Shown one piece after another: positions 32,015-32,512 of a stretch of 32,512 nt of DNA. The first letter of the stretch is position 1, and each line of letters opens with the position of its first letter. The notes under the pieces were generated by a model that saw only the letters and a list, made by a program, of their open reading frames with translations, did not search any database and was not told where the DNA came from. The position numbers and the translations under genes were made by a program. The stretch covers positions 1 through 32,512 of the forward strand of contig QNEL01000024.1 of assembly GCA_003645185.1 (NCBI GenBank), read 5' to 3'. Origin of the DNA: Candidatus Parabeggiatoa sp. nov. 3 (lineage in GTDB: Bacteria > Pseudomonadota > Gammaproteobacteria > Beggiatoales > Beggiatoaceae).

Positions 32015-32512
32015 TAGGTTTTCTAAAAGGGTAAAGGGTAGAGTGTTTTTTTGAGGTGTCTCGTAAAATGTCGAATGCTGATTGTTTACGCTAAATAAAT
32101 CGAAGCGTCTCTTGCGTTTTCAATCGATAAATCGCTCAAAATATAGCAGAAAAAAATTTTGGCCCAAACCTGACAGGTTTTTAAAACCTGTCAGGTTTTT
32201 ATCGCTCGACATTTTTCTGAAGGCGGCCGCGATAAATCGTGCCATGCAACAACGCAGTCTAGTTGCCCAAGTTGCCCAAGTTGCTAAAATATTACAAATG
32301 AACAGATGGACTTTTGAACAAAACTATATTTAGCTTCGCGCACCGAAGGCTCACGCTAATGTTTCGCTCCGCGAAACATTAGCGTGAAATTCACATTTCA
32401 CATTTCACGCGCGCGTGAAATAAAGTTGCAGGCAACTTCTTAAGTGAAATACAGTTTCGCGTAGCGAAACTTTATTTCACGCTCAAGTTTCGCGCAGCGA
32501 AACTATCGCTAA
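32015..32512. repeat. Repeat-rich end of window
   Basis: No gene seen. AAACCTGACAGGTTT and AAACCTGTCAGGTTT arms make a hairpin with T-tract at 32166-32200 (terminator-like on the plus strand). GTTGCCCAA is duplicated at about 32261-32280. From 32345 on there are several CGCTCCGCGAAA, TTTCACGCGCGCGTGAAA and TTTCGCGTAGCGAAA palindromes, the same kind as in the MITE at 22258-22493. The element continues beyond the window edge. Confidence 0.6.

Noticed and set aside
32082-32333. An 83-residue plus-strand frame at the window end
   Set aside because: It spans the AAACCTGACAGG hairpin and a GTTGCCCAA duplication; composition and repeats argue against a gene.
1-32512. A CRISPR array to go with the Cas6-like gene
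   Set aside because: No run of regularly spaced direct repeats with unique spacers was seen. The many intergenic repeats are palindromic and irregularly spaced.

Overview
The window looks like chromosome from a large sulfur-oxidising gammaproteobacterium of the Thiotrichaceae (Beggiatoa/Thioploca/Thiomargarita type). This is an inference, from the gammaproteobacterial housekeeping genes (dsbA, cytochrome c4, fetAB-like, nhaA), a low-GC accessory part, and very many short palindromic intergenic repeats of the 'GGGCAACCACAAGGG' and 'GTGGGTAACGGG...CCCACC' kinds. No rRNA, tRNA or CRISPR array was seen.

Layout. (1) 1-10.6 kb, nearly all on the minus strand, is ordinary: DsbA, cytochrome c4, a NUC1-type nuclease, a glycine-rich membrane protein, a GT2 glycosyltransferase with a DUF2304 partner, an orphan Cas6-like RAMP protein, a FetAB-like ABC exporter, and a DUF1538 / P-II-like / CBS operon. 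(2) 10.6-20.1 kb, plus strand and AT-rich, is a defence-island-like block. It holds an ATPase + TOPRIM-like pair bracketed by ~260-bp direct repeats, a second ATPase + RloB (AbiL-like) pair whose RloB is frameshifted, a toxin-antitoxin-chaperone operon with an ADP-ribosyltransferase-fold toxin and a SecB-like chaperone (CmdTAC-like), a short partial gene, and a membrane-anchored small GTPase with a single-pass coiled-coil partner. (3) 20.1-26.8 kb is a gene graveyard with a few intact genes: an AbrB antitoxin followed by a vapC stub, an alpha/beta hydrolase, a metallophosphoesterase broken by a repeat, intact nhaA, and remnants of an ATPase, a Fic protein and a DUF1566 domain. (4) 26.8-32.0 kb, minus strand, carries a vWA / PP2C / protein-kinase operon resembling the TerY-P signalling triad, then a secreted or membrane glycine-rich protein.

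Non-autonomous elements are conspicuous. Two copies of one MITE family (TIR GGGGTGTTAAAT, 9-11 bp target duplications) lie at 14081-14266 and 16424-16735, the second nested in another repeat. A different MITE with 18-bp perfect TIRs and a 9-bp target duplication lies at 22258-22493. A ~290-bp repeat (R2) occurs at least three times and truncated a metallophosphoesterase gene.

The most interesting system is 17060-18334: toxin, antitoxin and SecB-like chaperone genes are overlapping or almost contiguous, and the toxin is a PARP-like ADP-ribosyltransferase rather than a HigB-type RNase.
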